56,556 bases of DNA from NCBI GenBank assembly GCA_030651305.1, contig JAUSCI010000081.1, positions 1 to 56,556 on the forward strand. Direction: 5' to 3'. Shown here piece by piece: positions 9,959-18,159 of the stretch. The notes under the pieces are model-generated. The model saw nothing but the letters and a program-made list of their open reading frames with translations. It made no database searches and had not been told where the DNA came from. The translations under genes and the position numbers were made by a program. Origin of the DNA: Sulfuritalea sp. Its GTDB lineage: Bacteria > Pseudomonadota > Gammaproteobacteria > Burkholderiales > Rhodocyclaceae. Each line of letters begins with the position of its first letter. Position 1 is the stretch's first letter.

Positions 9959-11839
9959 ATGTATTTGAAAAGCCTGATATTGGAAAATGTTGGCCCAATC
10001 GCCCAACTCTCGATCGAACCCTCATTTGACGGCGAATTGCCTAAACCGATAATTCTAGTTGGAGCCAACGGAAGCGGAAAGTCGATAGCCCTCTCATTCA
10101 TCGTCAATTTGCTCCTGCATATTCAACAGCAGGTTTTCGAGAACGCCGAGGTCGAAAAAGGAAAGGTCTTCAAGCTACGTAGCCCTATTTATATCGGTCC
10201 AGCGGCAAAGTACTACTATGGCTCCGTTACGTTCTCAGACGGCATAGGGCTAGAAGAATGGAGTCTATCGGCCTCGAAAAGTGAGCTTGTTGCAAGCGGA
10301 ATTTCCCCGCCAAGGCCAAGCTGGAACAATATCGCCGACAACAGTACCGATGGGCAATTTGCTATCGGCGATGTTACGGACCCCCAAAAGCTTAGGCCGC
10401 TATATAGTCAATATGCGGCTCTGTACTTTCCCGCTAATCGATTTGAAGAACCCGGCTGGCTCAATTCAGATAGCCTTTCTTTTGCTCCGAAGATCTCTTA
10501 CAAACTGAAATTGACTGAGATTACGCAACGGCAAATCGTTAGCTCCAATATTTTTCGAAACTTAATTTCCTGGATATATGACCTTATCATTGATTCTCAC
10601 CTATTCGAAACGGCAGTTATCTCGGTAACATTTCCCGATGGCCAAGTCACTCCGTGCTTGCTACCGTTGCCGAACCGGCCTAATCGTGTTCTTAAAGGAG
10701 AAATAGACAAGGTCTTGCAGATGATATTTGCCGGCAAATTCCAAGGCACGATTGGGATTACCGTCTTGCCAAAGCGAGGAAGAAGCGTTGGTCTCGTTGA
10801 GACTCGCCCGGACGGGACGACGCGAACAATAGTCCACAATTTATTTAGCCTTTCCTCCGGGGAAAGTCTGCTTCTCGCGTTGTTTGCATCGATCATTCGC
10901 GACTTTGAGCTGAGCGGCAGTCCATGTGGCTGTCTCGCGGACATAAAGGGAATCGTAATCGTCGACGAAGTGGACCTTCACTTGCACATAGACTTACAAC
11001 GAAACGTGCTTCCTCGCCTAATTAGGGCGTTTCCCAAAATCCAATTCATCGTCACGACCCATTCCCCTCTCTTTCTTCTAGGAATGGAAGAAGAGTTTGG
11101 CTCAGAGGGCTACGACATTATTAGTCTGCCTAGTGGGGAACGAATTCTTGCCGAAGAGTTTAGCGAATTTCGCAGCGCTTATGACGTGTACAAGAACACC
11201 CAACATGATAAGCAAGCCACCAAACAGATGTTGGACAAGCTCAATGAGCCTTGCCTCATCACCGAAGGAACCAGCGATAAAGTGCTATTGACTGTCGCCT
11301 GGCAAAAACTCTATGGGACGGCTCCGTGCTTTCTCAACATCAAGTCGTCAACGGATGTCATCGGAACTGGCGGAAATGCCCAACACGTACAAAGTACACT
11401 CCGATATGTTTCGACGTTGGCTACCCACCCGATCATCGGATTGTTCGACAATGACAATGAAGGAAATGCCCAGTTTAGTGGGCTGAAGCCACCGTTATTT
11501 AGCAAGGTATCAGCTGATCATAGGCAGCACGACAAAGTAAGCGGACTTCTGTTACCTGCCCCTGAATCAAGAAAGAAATACGTCAACGCCACGAAGGGTT
11601 CCTACTGCTATTTGCAAATCGAGCATTACTTTTCAGATGCGATATTGGAAGCGCACAACAAAAAGGGCCTAGAAGTTATTGAGGGCACTGGCGTATATGA
11701 AATTCAGGGCGACAAAGCCGCTTTTGCCAACACTGTTACGAACTTCGACGCTAAGGAGTTCGACAACTTTGAACTTCTGTTTTGCCGTCTCGCCGACATT
11801 CTCGGCGTTGCCCCTCCAACAAAAGAAGTCGGCGTCTGA
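9959..11839 (+). CDS. AAA ATPase with C-terminal TOPRIM-like domain (OLD family nuclease, putative defence protein)
   Basis: 626 residues from the ATG at 9959, chosen because GGGAAGGG sits just before it. The N-terminal ABC-like ATPase has Walker A GANGSGKS at about residues 37-44, a signature SSGESLLLALFA, Walker B IVIVDEVDLHLH and a switch TTHSP. This is the SMC/OLD layout with a long insertion between the halves. The last 200 residues begin CLITEGTSDKVLL and contain LFDNDNEG, the Glu and DxD motifs of a TOPRIM nuclease. OLD proteins are ATP-dependent nucleases, several of which give phage resistance. No GajB-type UvrD helicase, PtuB HNH protein or reverse transcriptase is adjacent, so a stand-alone class 1 OLD is likeliest. 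Base composition differs from its neighbours, suggesting transfer. Confidence 0.8.
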   Translation: MYLKSLILENVGPIAQLSIEPSFDGELPKPIILVGANGSGKSIALSFIVNLLLHIQQQVFENAEVEKGKVFKLRSPIYIGPAAKYYYGSVTFSDGIGLEEWSLSASKSELVASGISPPRPSWNNIADNSTDGQFAIGDVTDPQKLRPLYSQYAALYFPANRFEEPGWLNSDSLSFAPKISYKLKLTEITQRQIVSSNIFRNLISWIYDLIIDSHLFETAVISVTFPDGQVTPCLLPLPNRPNRVLKGEIDKVLQMIFAGKFQGTIGITVLPKRGRSVGLVETRPDGTTRTIVHNLFSLSSGESLLLALFASIIRDFELSGSPCGCLADIKGIVIVDEVDLHLHIDLQRNVLPRLIRAFPKIQFIVTTHSPLFLLGMEEEFGSEGYDIISLPSGERILAEEFSEFRSAYDVYKNTQHDKQATKQMLDKLNEPCLITEGTSDKVLLTVAWQKLYGTAPCFLNIKSSTDVIGTGGNAQHVQSTLRYVSTLATHPIIGLFDNDNEGNAQFSGLKPPLFSKVSADHRQHDKVSGLLLPAPESRKKYVNATKGSYCYLQIEHYFSDAILEAHNKKGLEVIEGTGVYEIQGDKAAFANTVTNFDAKEFDNFELLFCRLADILGVAPPTKEVGV

Positions 11840-12169
11840 GCGATAGGCTTTTCGCATTACTTCCGAACCCCGACTGGCTGCTCCTGGCCGATTGCGGAAG
11901 TACATCCAGCAAGGGCCTGCTGCGTTGCGGCCGCTCAAGGGAGTCAAACTGGGTTCATTTCCACACGGCTTACTACGCGCGACGGTTCTTATTCCCCTCT
12001 GTCCCGCCGAGTGGAGGAAGGTTCGCCGGGGGAAGTCCGGTCGCGTTGTCTGAGCGCAGCGAGTTTAGCGACCGGCCTGGCGGACCTTGCTCCGCGAGGG
12101 TAGCCCGCAGGGCCGGGGCGGCGGGGTGCGCTTCTTTGGGTACTTTCTTGTCGCATCACAAGAAAGTAC

Positions 12170-12229
12170 CTCGCCCGCCGGGGCGAGACCCGGCATTCTC
12201 GCAATGACTACTGGATTCCCGTTTTCGCG
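12170..12229 (-). repeat. Right arm of the 60-bp inverted repeat
   Basis: Complement of 9689-9748 with two mismatches. It begins CTCGCCCGCCGGGGCGAG and ends in GGATTCCCG followed by TTTTCGCG. Confidence 0.85.
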
Positions 12230-12247
12230 AAAATGACGCAATACAAC

Positions 12248-12270
12248 AGTCGGCGTTGGTGGTACGGCGC
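12248..12270 (+). repeat. Dispersed 22-bp motif, variant copy 4 (at the end of vapC)
   Basis: Reads AGTCGGCGTTGGTGGTACGG and continues GCGCCTCAG. It differs from the copy at 46105 by two bases over 28. The minus-strand vapC stop codon lies immediately next to it, exactly as the stop of the ORF ending at 46131 lies next to that copy. Confidence 0.65.
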
Positions 12271-12271
12271 C

Positions 12272-12688
12272 TCAGCCCGGAGCCGATACCGGAGGCTCCA
12301 GCCCAAGACGGCGAGCAGTCCTGGCGAAGCGGCTATCGAAAGTTGCGAAACCGATGCACAGGCCGGACTGGGCCAGGTGCAGGGCGTCGGAGAAATCCAG
12401 TCCCTGACGATACCAGGCGAGCGCCTGGCTGACCGCCGCGGCGCGGTCGACGGTCAGGTTTTCAACGGCGAGCATGTCCTCGAACACGGCGGCAATGTCG
12501 TCCGGCGGCATGCCGTAGGCGCCGCGCAGCACCCATTCGAGTTCCTCGACCACCGTCACCGGCACGAAGAGCTGGCTGCCCGATGACAGCAAGGCCTGGG
12601 CGCGCCTTCTTTGCGCCTTGGTCGCCGCATCCGCATCGATTTCGGTTGCGATGGCGCGGGCAAGGACGTTGGTATCCAGCGCGATCAT
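12272..12688 (-). CDS. vapC: PIN-domain toxin (VapC family)
   Basis: A 138-residue PIN ribonuclease. The N-terminal MIALDTNVLAR holds the first acidic residue, VVEELEW the central Glu, FSDALHLAQ the next Asp, and FDSRFARTA a late Asp. Together these form the metal site of PIN-domain RNases, which act on tRNA or other RNA. Its start overlaps the upstream AbrB-type antitoxin gene by 4 bp (ATGA), the usual antitoxin-first arrangement. It ends against a dispersed-motif copy. Confidence 0.9.
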   Translation of the reverse strand: MIALDTNVLARAIATEIDADAATKAQRRRAQALLSSGSQLFVPVTVVEELEWVLRGAYGMPPDDIAAVFEDMLAVENLTVDRAAAVSQALAWYRQGLDFSDALHLAQSGLCIGFATFDSRFARTARRLGLEPPVSAPG

Positions 12689-12942
12689 GGCTTGCCTTGC
12701 TTCTTCGCCACCGCCAGCCCCTGCAAGTCTTCTACTGCAAGCGGCTTGCCGCTACGGGCGACGCGGTCGAACAGGATCGAGGGTGGTCTCTTTTCGCCAC
12801 CACTGGCGGCGCGCACCAGAATCCCATCGCCATTCGGCGCCAGCTCAACGCGGACGCGAGCGCCCGGCGCCAGCGAGACCTGCCGGCAAAGCTCGGCGGG
12901 CAATACCACTTGCCGTTTGCCGGAAAGAATCATGGTGGTCAT
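12685..12942 (-). CDS. vapB: AbrB/MazE-type antitoxin, VapB partner
   Basis: An 85-residue protein whose first 45 residues form a swapped-hairpin AbrB domain (MILSGKRQVVLPAELCRQV, then GARVRVELAPNGDGILV). The C-terminal tail is basic and likely binds the PIN toxin. Such antitoxins bind their own promoter together with the toxin. It overlaps vapC by 4 bp. The roughly 180 bp upstream are shared with the divergent second VapBC module, so both may be controlled from there. Confidence 0.85.
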   Translation of the reverse strand: MTTMILSGKRQVVLPAELCRQVSLAPGARVRVELAPNGDGILVRAASGGEKRPPSILFDRVARSGKPLAVEDLQGLAVAKKQGKP

Positions 12943-13030
12943 GGCCGCCTCCTGATGTTCGAATCACGCCAGTGTAGGCCGATTGTCGTCGTCGTTCAAC
13001 TGCGTTCAACGACATCCGGACGTGTCGCGG

Positions 13031-13063
13031 GCAGAATCCAGTGGTGTCGCAGAATCCAGTGGT
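13031..13063 (+). repeat. Tandem 18-bp direct repeat, candidate operator of the second VapBC
   Basis: GCAGAATCCAGTGGT occurs at 13031-13045 and again at 13049-13063, an 18-bp period. It lies 58 bp before the vapB start and between two divergent toxin-antitoxin operons. A role as operator is inference from location. Confidence 0.4.
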
Positions 13064-13120
13064 TGTCATATGAGTGCCCCCAGCCTACAGCGTGTAATAA
13101 ACGACGAAAGGATACACACC

Positions 13121-13315
13121 ATGCGCACCAATATTGTGATTGACGACAAGCTGATGAACAGCACCCTTCGGGCGACCGGGTTGAAGACCAAGCGGGAAGC
13201 CGTGGAGTTGGGACTCCGCACCTTGCTGCGCTTACGGCAGCAAGAGGAAATCAAGGGGTTTCGCGGGAAACTCAACTGGCAAGGCGACCTTGATGCCATG
13301 CGGACCGACAAGTGA
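13121..13315 (+). CDS. vapB: VapB family antitoxin (ribbon-helix-helix type)
   Basis: A 64-residue protein. MRTNIVIDDKLM is the N-terminal DNA-binding beta strand, followed by two helices with KTKREAVELGLRTLLRL, the VapB signature. The short C-terminal tail FRGKLNWQGDLDAMRTDK is the usual toxin-binding arm. The ATG follows GACGAAAGGA, a good ribosome site. The stop overlaps the GTG start of the toxin gene (GTGA). Confidence 0.9.
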   Translation: MRTNIVIDDKLMNSTLRATGLKTKREAVELGLRTLLRLRQQEEIKGFRGKLNWQGDLDAMRTDK

Positions 13316-13713
13316 TTTTGGTCGATTCCAGCGTTTGGATCGACTACTTCCGGGGAACCGCGACGCCACAGGCGGAGAAACTCGACTCGCTGCTTGGAAG
13401 CGAGCCAATTGCAACGGGCGAGCTTATCTTGATCGAGGCACTTCAAGGCTTTGACAGCGACCGTGACTTCAACCAAGCCAGGAAGCTCATGACTTCTTTG
13501 GTGATCGTAGATTTGGCGGGGCAGAGCATGGCTATTCAAGCCGCCAAGAACTTTCGTGCGCTGCGATCACTCGGGATAACGGTGCGCAAGACCATTGACA
13601 CGGTAATTGCCACGCGCTGCATAAAGAGCGGATTGCCGCTTCTGTACAGCGACAGGGAATTTGATCCGTTCGTTGAATACCTTGGCCTCCGTTCAGCGCT
13701 GCCGGGAACCTGA
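13312..13713 (+). CDS. vapC: PIN-domain toxin VapC
   Basis: A 133-residue PIN RNase starting with GTG inside the end of vapB. Motifs: ILVDSSVWIDYF (first Asp), ATGELILIEALQGF (Glu), TIDTVIATRC (Asp), LLYSDREFDPF (Asp). These fit VapC toxins that cleave tRNA or rRNA. A second VapBC pair lies 630 bp away in the opposite direction, but the antitoxins belong to different families, so this is not a simple duplication. Confidence 0.92.
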   Translation: MILVDSSVWIDYFRGTATPQAEKLDSLLGSEPIATGELILIEALQGFDSDRDFNQARKLMTSLVIVDLAGQSMAIQAAKNFRALRSLGITVRKTIDTVIATRCIKSGLPLLYSDREFDPFVEYLGLRSALPGT

Positions 13714-13894
13714 CGGCCTTCCCGGCCTGTTTTATCTGATCGACCAGGAGGGCCGCTTTCTGCGCTGGAACCACAACTTTGAAGCAATCTCGGGATATGG
13801 CAGCGACGAAATTTCCACTCTATCGCCTCCGGACCTTTTTGAAGGTGCTGACAGAGACTCCGTCACAGCCGCCGAACAAGCATTTGCTGTTGCA
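13712..13894 (+). pseudogene. PAS-domain fragment
   Basis: About 60 codons read DGLPGLFYLIDQEGRFLRW then NHNFEAISGYGSDEISTLSPPD and LFEGADRDSVTAAEQAF, a clear PAS-domain start as found in diguanylate cyclases and sensor kinases. The reading then loses resemblance, and no start codon with a ribosome site fits. It overlaps the last codon of vapC in another frame. Probably a relic of a gene broken when the toxin-antitoxin genes arrived. Confidence 0.6.
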
Positions 13895-13961
13895 CCATGC
13901 AGAACAATGTGTTCCGCACCTGTCGCTGACATCCGCGCCGCCGCAACGCTAGACTTCGCCC

Positions 13962-14744
13962 ATGACTTCTATTCCACCGATATTCATTTCCCACGGCTCG
14001 CCGATGCTGATGCTGAAGCCCGGTCGCGCCGGGCCGGCGTGGCAGGCATTGGCGCAAGAGTTACCGCGACCGCGGGCCATCCTCGCCGTTTCCGCGCACT
14101 GGACGACCCCGACCCCGACGGTCAGCGCCGCCCTGCGACCGGAAACGATCCACGATTTCTTCGGCTTTCCCGAGCCCCTCTACGAGCTTGACTACCTGCC
14201 GCCCGGTGCGCCCGATCTGGCCGCAGCGGTCGCTGCACTGGTTCCCGGCATCCGCGTCGACCGCCAGCGCGGGCTGGACCATGGCGCCTGGTCGCCGCTG
14301 CGCTTCATGTATCCGGCCGCCGACATTCCGGTGATCCAGTTGGCCGTGATGCCGCAGGCATCTGCCGAGGATCACTATCGACTCGGCCAGATGCTGCAAG
14401 CACTGACCCGGCAAGGCGTGCTGATTCTCGCCTCGGGCGGGCTCACGCACAATCTGCGCGACATCGTCGCTGACGCCGCCGACGGCGAGGCCTTGCCGTA
14501 TGTCAGCGAATTCCGCGACTGGTTTGTCGAAGCGCTTGGCCGGCGCGACCTGCCGGCATTGTTCGACTATCGCCGGCAAGCGCCGCACGCCGCGCGCGCC
14601 CATCCTTCGGCCGAACATCTGCTGCCGCTGTATGTCGCGCTCGGCGCCGCAGGCGACAACGCGATGGCAAGCACCTTCTATCGCGACTGCCAACTGGGCG
14701 CGCTGGCGCTGGACGCTTTCGTCTTTGCCGCAGCCGATGCCTGA
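13962..14744 (+). CDS. DODA-type extradiol ring-opening dioxygenase (LigB/YgiD family)
   Basis: A 260-residue class III extradiol dioxygenase of typical length. The metal ligands and active-site residues expected in YgiD-like enzymes are visible: FISHGSPM near the N-terminus, VSAHW, GLDHGAWSPL, and ASGGLTHNLRD. The family opens catechol-type rings such as L-DOPA using Fe(II) or Zn(II). The natural substrate here is unknown. It stands alone; no aromatic-pathway gene is next to it. The ribosome site before the ATG is weak. Confidence 0.88.
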   Translation: MTSIPPIFISHGSPMLMLKPGRAGPAWQALAQELPRPRAILAVSAHWTTPTPTVSAALRPETIHDFFGFPEPLYELDYLPPGAPDLAAAVAALVPGIRVDRQRGLDHGAWSPLRFMYPAADIPVIQLAVMPQASAEDHYRLGQMLQALTRQGVLILASGGLTHNLRDIVADAADGEALPYVSEFRDWFVEALGRRDLPALFDYRRQAPHAARAHPSAEHLLPLYVALGAAGDNAMASTFYRDCQLGALALDAFVFAAADA

Positions 14745-14908
14745 AGCGGCGTCGAGTGCCTGCACCAGCCTGTTGCACCGCGCTCCGATTCGGTGCGGAC
14801 GACCCCGTCGATGTTTATTAACATAATGATTTAGAGCAATAATTCAAACAGGCGTGGTTCGTGCTTTAGCTACGTGACTGATTCACCTCAATCACGCCAA
14901 GGTTTGAA
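14745..14908 (+). promoter_or_regulatory. Probable promoter region of the Anbu cluster
   Basis: An AT-rich island at about 14815-14850 (TTTATTAACATAATGATTTA) lies in an otherwise GC-rich area directly before the first gene of the cluster. It probably contains the -10 region. No convincing -35 or operator was identified. Confidence 0.35.
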
Positions 14909-16333
14909 ATGAGCACCGCCTACGATGAAATGCATGCCGCCGACGGCGCGGTTCGCGAGAACTACCGCAGCTACGCGGACTGGCTGCAGGCGACCTCCGC
15001 CGACGTGATCGCGCGCAAGCGCGAAGAAGCCGACATCGTGTTTCATCGCGTCGGCATCACCTTCGCCGTGTATGGGGAGGACGCCGGCCAGGAGCGCCTG
15101 ATCCCCTTCGACATCGTGCCGCGCATCATTCCGGCACACGAGTGGCGGCGCCTGGCGGACGGCCTGCGGCAGCGGGTCAAGGCGCTGAACGCTTTCCTGC
15201 ACGACATTTATCACGATCAGGAAATCCTCAAGGCCGGGCGCATCCCTGCGGCGCAGGTGCTGGGCAACTCCCAGTTTCGCCAGGAGATGATCGGGGTTTC
15301 GGTGCCCGAGCAAATCTATGCGCACATTGCCGGCGTCGACCTGGTGCGCGCCGACCATGGCGACAATCGTGGCGAGTACTACGTGCTCGAGGACAATCTG
15401 CGCACACCGTCAGGCGTGTCCTACATGCTCGAAGACCGCAAGATGATGATGCGGCTCTTCCCCGAGTTGTTCGCGCGGCAGGGGATTGCCCCGGTCGAGC
15501 ACTACCCCGATCTCCTGCTGAACAACTTGCGCTCGGTCGCGCCCGGAGGCGTCAACAATCCGAACGTCGTCCTGCTGACGCCGGGCCAGTTCAACAGCGC
15601 CTATTTCGAACATGCGTTTCTGGCGCAACAGATGGGCATCGAACTGGTGGACGGCAATGACCTGTTCGTGCGTAATGACAGCGTATTCATGCGCACCACC
15701 CAGGGTCCGCGCCGCGTCGATGTGATCTATCGCCGCATCGACGACGATTTCCTCGATCCGCTGGCCTTCCGCAAGGACTCCATGCTCGGCGTGCCGGGGC
15801 TGTTCGCGGCCTACCGGGCGGGCAATGTCACGCTGGCCAATGCCGTCGGCACAGGCATCGCCGACGACAAGGCGATCTACATCCATGTCCCCGAAATGAT
15901 CCGCTTCTACTGTGGCGAGGAACCGATTCTTTCCAATGTGCCGACCTGGGAACTCTCCAAGCCGAAGGACCTGCAGTACGTGCTCGAACATCTGTCCGAA
16001 CTGGTGGTCAAGGAAGTGCACGGCTCCGGCGGCTACGGCATGCTGGTCGGGCCAACGTCCAGCAAGGCGGAGATCGAGAGCTTTCGCCAGAAGATTCTCG
16101 CCGCGCCCGCGGGCTACATCGCGCAGCCGACGCTGGCGCTCTCCACCTGTCCGACCTACGTTGACAGCGGCGTCGCGCCGCGCCACATCGACCTGCGGCC
16201 GTATGTGCTCTCCGGCAAGGAAATCACCATGGTCCCCGGCGGCTTGACGCGCGTGGCACTGAAGGAAGGCTCGCTGGTCGTCAATTCCTCCCAGGGCGGC
16301 GGCACCAAGGACACCTGGGTACTGGAGGCCTGA
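14909..16333 (+). CDS. Circularly permuted ATP-grasp type 2 protein (COG2308)
   Basis: A 474-residue protein of the DUF404/DUF407 family. Visible blocks: an RVGITFAVYGED region, a YYVLEDNLRTPSGVSYMLEDR block (ATP/Mg binding), VDVIYRRIDDDFLDP, AIYIHVPEMIRFY, VVKEVHGSGGYGMLVGP, and a C-terminal RPYVLSGKEITMVPGGLTRVAL. Circularly permuted ATP-grasps are thought to ligate an amine to a carboxylate (amide or peptide bond), but the substrate is unknown. It opens a four-gene plus-strand cluster with the alpha-E protein, the Anbu proteasome homologue and a transglutaminase-like protein, a set known to travel together. The stop is one base before the next start codon. Confidence 0.93.
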   Translation: MSTAYDEMHAADGAVRENYRSYADWLQATSADVIARKREEADIVFHRVGITFAVYGEDAGQERLIPFDIVPRIIPAHEWRRLADGLRQRVKALNAFLHDIYHDQEILKAGRIPAAQVLGNSQFRQEMIGVSVPEQIYAHIAGVDLVRADHGDNRGEYYVLEDNLRTPSGVSYMLEDRKMMMRLFPELFARQGIAPVEHYPDLLLNNLRSVAPGGVNNPNVVLLTPGQFNSAYFEHAFLAQQMGIELVDGNDLFVRNDSVFMRTTQGPRRVDVIYRRIDDDFLDPLAFRKDSMLGVPGLFAAYRAGNVTLANAVGTGIADDKAIYIHVPEMIRFYCGEEPILSNVPTWELSKPKDLQYVLEHLSELVVKEVHGSGGYGMLVGPTSSKAEIESFRQKILAAPAGYIAQPTLALSTCPTYVDSGVAPRHIDLRPYVLSGKEITMVPGGLTRVALKEGSLVVNSSQGGGTKDTWVLEA

Positions 16334-16334
16334 C

Positions 16335-17348
16335 ATGCTCTCATCGACCGCCGATCACCTCTACTGGATGGCGCGCAGCATGGAGCGGGCCGAAAACACC
16401 GCGCGCATGCTCGACGTGACCTACCGCATGTCGCTGCTCAAGCAGGCGGTGGCCAAGCCGCACCACGAATGGCGAGCCATGCTCTCGATCAGCGGCTTGC
16501 ACGAGGATTTCGAGGCCCGTTACCCGGCGCCGAGCGCCGATGACGTGACGCGCTTCATGACGCTGGACCAGAAGAACCCGGGCAGCATTTACAACAGCGT
16601 CTTCACCGCGCGCGAAAACGCCCGCGCCGTTCGCAGTTCGATCACCTCCGAAATGTGGGAGGCGCTCAACCACACCTGGCTGGAAATGCGCAACATCCAT
16701 GCCGCGGGCATCGCCGAAGATGGCATCTCCCCCTTCTTCGAATGGGTCAAGGAGCGCTCGCACCTGTCGCGCGGAATTACCCACGGCACCCTGCTGCGCG
16801 ACGACACCTACCGCTTCCTGCGGTTGGGAACCTTCTTCGAGCGAGCCGACAATACCGCGCGCATCCTCGACGTCAAGTACCACGTCCTGCTTCCCAGCCT
16901 CGAGGATGTCGGCGGCGCCGCGGACTATTACCAGTGGGGCGCGCTGCTGCGCTCGGTGTCGGCTTTCGAATCCTATCGCAAGGTCTATCGCGACCAGATC
17001 ACGCCGAAGCGGGTCGCCGAATTGCTGATCCTGCGAGCCGACATGCCGCGCTCCCTGACGGCCTGCATGAACGAGGTCAATCGCCTGTTGCAGGAGATCA
17101 ACGGCCCGCGCGCAAATGAGCTGCTGCGTCGCTGCGGACTGCTGCATGGCGAACTATGCTTCGGCAGCGTCGACGACATCTTCGTGCGCGGCCTGCATGA
17201 ATACCTGTCCGAGTTCCTCGAACGCATCTACAAGCTCGGCGACCTGATCAACACCACCTATTTCTGGTCGACAGACGAGTGGCCGACGGCCTTGCCCGCT
17301 GCGGCCCAATCCTTCAAGATGGCTTCCTCCGGCCAATCGATGGCCTGA
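16335..17348 (+). CDS. Alpha-E domain-containing protein (COG2307)
   Basis: A 337-residue, almost wholly helical protein starting MLSSTADHLYWMARSMERAE, the characteristic opening of the alpha-E family. WxxR/ERAxNTAR repeats (MERAENTARMLD, FERADNTARILD) appear at roughly residues 15-30 and 165-180, suggesting an internal duplication. Biochemical role unknown. It is invariably linked to COG2308 ATP-grasp genes, sometimes as a fusion. A strong GGAGG site overlaps the end of the upstream gene, so the two are probably translated together. Confidence 0.92.
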   Translation: MLSSTADHLYWMARSMERAENTARMLDVTYRMSLLKQAVAKPHHEWRAMLSISGLHEDFEARYPAPSADDVTRFMTLDQKNPGSIYNSVFTARENARAVRSSITSEMWEALNHTWLEMRNIHAAGIAEDGISPFFEWVKERSHLSRGITHGTLLRDDTYRFLRLGTFFERADNTARILDVKYHVLLPSLEDVGGAADYYQWGALLRSVSAFESYRKVYRDQITPKRVAELLILRADMPRSLTACMNEVNRLLQEINGPRANELLRRCGLLHGELCFGSVDDIFVRGLHEYLSEFLERIYKLGDLINTTYFWSTDEWPTALPAAAQSFKMASSGQSMA

Positions 17349-17370
17349 TGAAACCCGAAGGAACACAACC

Positions 17371-18099
17371 ATGACGTATTGCGTTGCGACCATGATCGAT
17401 GCCGGCATCGTCTTTGCATCGGATTCGCGCACCAACGCCGGGGTGGACAACATTTCCACCTTTCGCAAGATGAAGACCTTCGAACGTCCCGGCGACCGGG
17501 CGCTGGTGATGGTCAATTCCGGCAATCTTGCCGTTACCCAGGCCACCATCAACCATCTTGAGCAGGCCATCCGGCGCAATACCGAGCCGCATCTGATGAG
17601 CGTCTATTCGATGTACGACGTGGCCGAACTGGTCGGCGCCGCGCTGCGCGAAGTGCGCCATCGCGACGGCCCCTTCCTGCTGGAAAACAACGTCGATGGC
17701 GGCGCCAACTTCATCATCGGCGGCCAGATCGCGGGCGAGCATCAGCGCCTCTTCCTGGTGTATGCGGAAGGCAATTTCATCGAGGCGACGCCGGAGACGC
17801 CGTATTTCCAGATCGGCGAAGTCAAGTACGGCAAACCCATCATCGACCGCGTGGTCAGCGCCGAGACATCGATGGACGATGCCATCAAGTGCGTGCTGGT
17901 GTCATTCGATTCGACCATGCGTTCCAACCTGTCGGTGGGCATGCCGATCGACCTCGCCTGTTACGACCGCGAATCCCTGCAGCTCGGCCACACCCACCGC
18001 TTTGACGAGCATGACCCGTACATGCTGCGCCTGCGCCAAAGCTGGGGCGAAGGCGTGCGCCGCGCCTTCGCCCAATTGCCGAATCTCGAATGGCAGTGA
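17371..18099 (+). CDS. Anbu-type proteasome homologue (ancestral beta subunit, COG3484)
   Basis: A 242-residue Ntn-hydrolase fold protein. It begins MTYCVATMIDAGIVFASDSRTNAG: a threonine at position 2 after Met removal, with the SDSRTNAG loop (Asp and Arg) as in proteasome beta subunits. GANFIIGGQIAG and the DDAIKCVLVSFDSTMRSNLSVG region match the Anbu family. Anbu forms helical or ring assemblies, and peptidase activity has been hard to show in the family. In this cluster it probably acts on, or together with, the product of the ATP-grasp and transglutaminase proteins. Ribosome site GAAGGA, gap of 22 bp to the previous gene. Confidence 0.93.
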   Translation: MTYCVATMIDAGIVFASDSRTNAGVDNISTFRKMKTFERPGDRALVMVNSGNLAVTQATINHLEQAIRRNTEPHLMSVYSMYDVAELVGAALREVRHRDGPFLLENNVDGGANFIIGGQIAGEHQRLFLVYAEGNFIEATPETPYFQIGEVKYGKPIIDRVVSAETSMDDAIKCVLVSFDSTMRSNLSVGMPIDLACYDRESLQLGHTHRFDEHDPYMLRLRQSWGEGVRRAFAQLPNLEWQ

Positions 18100-18159
18100 G
18101 CGGTAGCGGCGCCGCGCGGCCAGAGTTTTTCAAAATGTTTTTTCATTGAACGGTTCCCG

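Larger units (their letters stand above)
9689..12229. mobile_element. Inverted-repeat-flanked island carrying an OLD-like ATPase/TOPRIM gene
   Basis: Two nearly identical 60-bp arms in opposite orientation enclose about 2.4 kb with a single recognisable gene, noticeably less GC-rich than its neighbours. No transposase is inside. It could be a non-autonomous mobile unit, or a segment trapped between two copies of a genome repeat. The boundaries are set by the arms; mobility is inference. Target-site duplications were not evident. Confidence 0.5.
11840..12271. other. Gene-free stretch with repeated palindromes
   Basis: No gene is seen. From about 12040 the sequence becomes GC-rich and repeat-like: a pair TACTTTCTTGT / ACAAGAAAGTA (12141-12168) forms an 11-bp stem, followed by the right arm of the 60-bp inverted repeat and a dispersed-motif copy. 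Such blocks are common intergenic repeats in proteobacteria (from memory). Confidence 0.6.

Noticed and set aside
14850-14870. Possible sigma-54 promoter before the ATP-grasp gene (TGGTTCG...TTTAGC)
   Set aside because: GG and GC are separated by 11 rather than 10 bases and the -12 part is poor.
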